Of a stretch of DNA of 7,888 nt, positions 5,945 through 7,888 are shown piece by piece. How positions within the stretch are numbered: the stretch's first letter is position 1; each line of letters begins with the position of its first letter. The notes under the pieces are model-generated. The model saw only the letters and a program-made list of their open reading frames with translations, searched no databases and was not told the DNA's origin. A program made the translations under genes and the position numbers. This DNA comes from Planctomycetaceae bacterium (GTDB lineage: Bacteria; Planctomycetota; Planctomycetia; Pirellulales; Thermoguttaceae). The stretch is from NCBI GenBank assembly GCA_031254675.1, contig JAIRTV010000335.1:1-7888 (forward strand). The letters are read 5' to 3'.

Positions 5945-6802
5945 ATGTCTCAACAAACCCAACTACAACAGAAAGCAAAAGAACTTCTTACCGATAAACA
6001 AGTTGATCTTGTGATTGGTTACGGACTTGTTGAAACCGGTCATCTCGGTGCTGTTTTTATAACAGACCCGAATCAGTCCGACCAATTACTCTGGAATGAC
6101 CAATGTCTTGCCAACCTTGTTGTTTATTTAAAACGCAAAGAAGTTAAAAAATTTGCTCGTCCGGCGATTGTTGTCAAAGGTTGCGATGCCAAAGCGATTG
6201 CCGTTCTGGAAACCGAACACCAACTCGACCGCGAAAATCTGTTCGTGATCGGAATGGAATGTAACGGCATTTTGACAAGAAATGTGTTGCAAGAAAAATG
6301 TCAAACTTGTGATGTTCACCAACCGCCGCATTGTGATTTTGTGATTGAAAATCCCGAAAAATCAGCTTCTCCGTCCGATTCGCCCAATCGTTATGCTCGC
6401 CTCGAAAAAATGATGGAATGGAGCGCCGAACAACGACTCAATTATTGGAAAAATGAATTTTCGCGTTGTATTAAGTGTTACGCTTGCCGTCAGAACTGTC
6501 CGATGTGTTATTGTGATGTTTGTGTGGTGGACAAAAACCGACCAATTCGGATTGACACTTCGGCAACGCTCAAAGGCAATTTCGCATGGAATATTTTGCG
6601 TGCATTCCATTTGGCGGGACGTTGTGTTGGTTGCTCGGCGTGCAGTACGTCGTGTCCGGCGGGAATTGATCTTGATTTGCTAAATCTCTCGCTTGCCAAA
6701 GCCGCCGAAGAACATTTCAATTACCGCGCCGGTACCACACGGAACATTGAACCGCTCATCGGAACCTTTTCGCCGGAAGATCAAGAAAATTTCATTCGAT
6801 AA
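5945..6802 (+). CDS. FrhB-like iron-sulfur protein with two ferredoxin-type cluster motifs
   Basis: A 285-residue soluble protein. The N-terminal half (about 10-135) resembles the FrhB/coenzyme F420 hydrogenase beta-subunit-like domain, with PAIVVKGCDAKAI (73-85) and LFVIGMECNGI (99-109). C106, C119, C122 and C130 might bind a further metal cluster. The first ferredoxin motif is CIKCYACRQNCPMCYCDVC (175-193), with three extra cysteines (C188, C190, C193) beyond CxxCxxCxxxCP. The second is CVGCSACSTSCP (227-238). Two [4Fe-4S] clusters are expected. Such proteins pass electrons between ferredoxin, flavin or NAD(P)H-linked enzymes such as hydrogenase, formate dehydrogenase or heterodisulfide-reductase-like complexes. 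No partner subunit is encoded in this window, so its redox partner is unknown. The ATG at 5945 has no Shine-Dalgarno. The gene converges on tmk and diverges from mraZ. Confidence 0.8.
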   Translation: MSQQTQLQQKAKELLTDKQVDLVIGYGLVETGHLGAVFITDPNQSDQLLWNDQCLANLVVYLKRKEVKKFARPAIVVKGCDAKAIAVLETEHQLDRENLFVIGMECNGILTRNVLQEKCQTCDVHQPPHCDFVIENPEKSASPSDSPNRYARLEKMMEWSAEQRLNYWKNEFSRCIKCYACRQNCPMCYCDVCVVDKNRPIRIDTSATLKGNFAWNILRAFHLAGRCVGCSACSTSCPAGIDLDLLNLSLAKAAEEHFNYRAGTTRNIEPLIGTFSPEDQENFIR

Positions 6803-6961
6803 TCGCCTCATTTTGTCGTAGTTCAATAAACGTACCGGTTTGTCGTCGAAGCAATCCTTTGTTACCGTGCGAATAACGACTTCGCGCAAGAGAATCAAGA
6901 TTCGATTTGTTTTGCGTTTTTCAAAAGACGAAGAATCGGAAAATGGATCGTTACGGAATTT
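6803..6961. other. Convergent intergenic region, no clear terminator
   Basis: A 159-nt gap between the ends of the Fe-S gene and tmk. The best symmetry is an interrupted stem at about 6903-6940 (CGATT with AATCG, and TTTTG with CAAAA inside), which could serve as a weak two-way transcript end. The left part reads openly on the minus strand, but the frame runs into the Fe-S gene and matches nothing I recognise. Confidence 0.4.
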
Positions 6962-7612
6962 TTAGCGGTTTCCGATTTCGTTTGGAGAACACGAAAGATC
7001 AATACCATAACGTTCATGAATAACGTTTCGGATTGCTGTTTCAACTTCATTGGGCGGAGGAACGGCATCAATAACAACGTAACGATCGGGATAAATTGTT
7101 GCGTATTTTAAAAAGCCGTTCCGTACTTGGCGGTGATAATTTTCGCCTTTTTGTTCCATGCGGTCAGAGGCGTTACGATTTCCGATTCGCTGAATCGCAA
7201 TTTCGTATGGAATATCAAGAATAATTGCCAAATCCGGCGTCATCTCTTCGACCGCAATCTGACCAACTGTTTCCAGTGTCTTCAACGGAATTCCGCCAGC
7301 GTAACCTTGATAAACAAAATTCGAAAGCAAAAAACGATCTGAAATAACAATTTTTTTTGCTTGCAATGCCGGACGAATTATTTCTTCGACCATTTGTGTG
7401 CGGGCTGCCATGAACAAAAACATTTCCGTTTTGTTATCAATTCGGAGTTCATGACCATGCAAAAGAATATGGCGAATTTCATTGCCGAGTGCAGTGCTGC
7501 CCGGATCGTGACACAACACAACCTCGTAACCTTGTGCTTGGAAACAATGACCGAGCCGTTTTTGTTGGGTGCTTTTACCGCAACCGTCACTACCGTCAAA
7601 AGTTATAAACAT
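6962..7612 (-). CDS. tmk: Thymidylate kinase (dTMP kinase)
   Basis: A 216-residue cytoplasmic enzyme, the usual length, that phosphorylates dTMP to dTDP with ATP in dTTP synthesis. The P-loop is GSDGCGKST (7-15). DPGST (36-40) corresponds to the family's REPGGT substrate loop. SDRFLLSNFVYQGY (91-104) matches the DRY..SS.AYQG nucleotide-binding segment. The LID region RNASDRMEQKGENYHRQVRNGF (146-167) carries the family R..DR.E..G..F...V..GF pattern. The start fits the family, with the P-loop close to the N terminus; no Shine-Dalgarno is visible. In many bacteria holB follows tmk, but here the next 159 nt are non-coding and the following gene converges on it, so tmk stands alone. Confidence 0.95.
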   Translation of the reverse strand: MFITFDGSDGCGKSTQQKRLGHCFQAQGYEVVLCHDPGSTALGNEIRHILLHGHELRIDNKTEMFLFMAARTQMVEEIIRPALQAKKIVISDRFLLSNFVYQGYAGGIPLKTLETVGQIAVEEMTPDLAIILDIPYEIAIQRIGNRNASDRMEQKGENYHRQVRNGFLKYATIYPDRYVVIDAVPPPNEVETAIRNVIHERYGIDLSCSPNEIGNR

Positions 7613-7767
7613 TGCAAATAGAATATTAGAATATGGAATATAAAATGTAACCCGTTAAGGGAAAAAAATTCAAACACAAAGTTCTAGATATATCTTGACA
7701 GAATTTTAACTTGGAACAAGAGGGGTTTTAGACTTTCCTCGAATGAACGCCCAACTTTGTGAACGCT

Positions 7768-7800
7768 GGAAAAAAAAATTTTTGAAAAATTTTATTTTCC
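7768..7800. repeat. 33-nt near-perfect A/T palindrome
   Basis: The arms 7768-7783 and 7785-7800 are complementary at 15 of 16 positions around G7784. GGAAAA pairs with TTTTCC at the ends, and AAAATTTTT pairs with AAAAATTTT at the centre. It ends 3 nt before the -35 of a predicted plus-strand promoter. It could act as an UP element or intrinsically curved DNA, a protein-binding palindrome, or a two-way terminator. Confidence 0.65.
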
Positions 7801-7803
7801 CTC

Positions 7804-7832
7804 TTGCAACCTTTCGATAAGTATGTTATCAT
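7804..7832 (+). promoter_or_regulatory. Predicted strong plus-strand promoter
   Basis: TTGCAA (7804-7809, 4 of 6 to TTGACA) and TATCAT (7827-7832, 5 of 6 to TATAAT) are separated by 17 nt. TG at 7824-7825 gives an extended -10. The A/T palindrome just upstream resembles an UP element. Transcription would start near 7839 and run out of the window. Confidence 0.6.
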
Positions 7833-7852
7833 ATAAAAATCACATTGATAGA

Positions 7853-7870
7853 AAACTGATATAACAGTTT
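7853..7870 (+). repeat. Small inverted repeat in the predicted leader
   Basis: AAACTG (7853-7858) and CAGTTT (7865-7870) are exact complements around ATATAA. The repeat sits between the predicted transcription start and a possible ATG at 7873, where it could be an operator or a short 5' hairpin. Confidence 0.4.
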
Positions 7871-7872
7871 GA

Positions 7873-7888
7873 ATGAAATTTATTTTTA
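7873..7888 (+). CDS. Possible gene start running off the right edge
   Basis: ATG at 7873-7875 opens a frame beginning MKFIF that reaches the window end. It lies about 35 nt after the predicted transcription start of a good promoter. There is no Shine-Dalgarno, as for most genes here. Sixteen bases cannot identify it, and the promoter might instead serve an RNA gene. Confidence 0.25.

Larger units (their letters stand above)
7613..7872. other. Divergent intergenic region between tmk and a possible rightward gene
   Basis: The right half holds the A/T palindrome, the plus-strand promoter and the small inverted repeat. The left half should contain the tmk promoter. TTGAAT followed by 17 nt and TTACAT on the minus strand is only a weak candidate. 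A 10-bp palindrome AGATATATCT (7686-7695) is followed at once by TTGACA (7695-7700), a consensus -35 with no matching plus-strand -10. Confidence 0.4.

Noticed and set aside
6680..6898. 72-codon minus-strand frame spanning the convergent gap, as a gene remnant after tmk
   Set aside because: Most of it is antisense to the Fe-S gene, and the free part is too short and matches no family I know.
1..7888. CRISPR array, tRNA, rRNA, insertion sequence or phage genes
   Set aside because: No regularly spaced repeats, cloverleaf-like segments, transposase motifs or phage protein signatures were seen on either strand.

Overview
The window looks like chromosomal DNA from an AT-rich, probably anaerobic member of the Planctomycetota. 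The best taxonomic pointers are the Ser/Thr kinase, which combines an N-terminal CxC...CxxC zinc-ribbon-like module, a DWG in place of the usual DFG motif and a C-terminal membrane helix; a GNAT protein of a type I associate with planctomycetes; and an orphan mraZ with no division genes beside it. This assignment is inference from protein style. No rRNA or marker phylogeny is available.

Layout from left to right. Positions 1-80 hold the 5' end of an unidentified minus-strand gene. Positions 81-741 have no convincing gene but contain a diverged 39-nt direct repeat. Positions 742-3602 hold a compact two-gene minus-strand unit: a membrane-anchored Ser/Thr kinase (3602-2238) followed 29 nt later by an Hsp70-type actin-fold protein fused to Sel1 repeats (2208-742). 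The kinase has a good promoter and a good ribosome-binding site. Positions 3603-4256 are non-coding and rich in inverted repeats. A GNAT acetyltransferase (4805-4257) and mraZ (5548-5063) follow, both on the minus strand. The mraZ promoter has an extended -10 and carries two near-identical 18-bp boxes exactly 42 bp apart. Divergent from mraZ is an FrhB-like, two-ferredoxin-motif Fe-S protein (5945-6802, plus strand). Thymidylate kinase (7612-6962, minus) converges on it. The last 276 nt hold a 33-nt A/T palindrome, a predicted strong plus-strand promoter and a small inverted repeat leading to a possible gene start that runs off the window.

How the genes may work together: the kinase/Hsp70-Sel1 pair is the most system-like element. 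A cytoplasmic kinase tethered to the membrane is co-expressed with a chaperone-fold protein whose phosphate-2 loop is badly degraded and whose substrate-binding domain is replaced by protein-interaction repeats. This suggests a signalling or scaffolding pair rather than a folding machine. MraZ (transcription regulator), Tmk (dTTP synthesis) and the GNAT are housekeeping or regulatory genes. The Fe-S protein points to flavin/ferredoxin-linked redox chemistry typical of anaerobes. Most genes here lack a recognisable Shine-Dalgarno sequence; the kinase is the clear exception.
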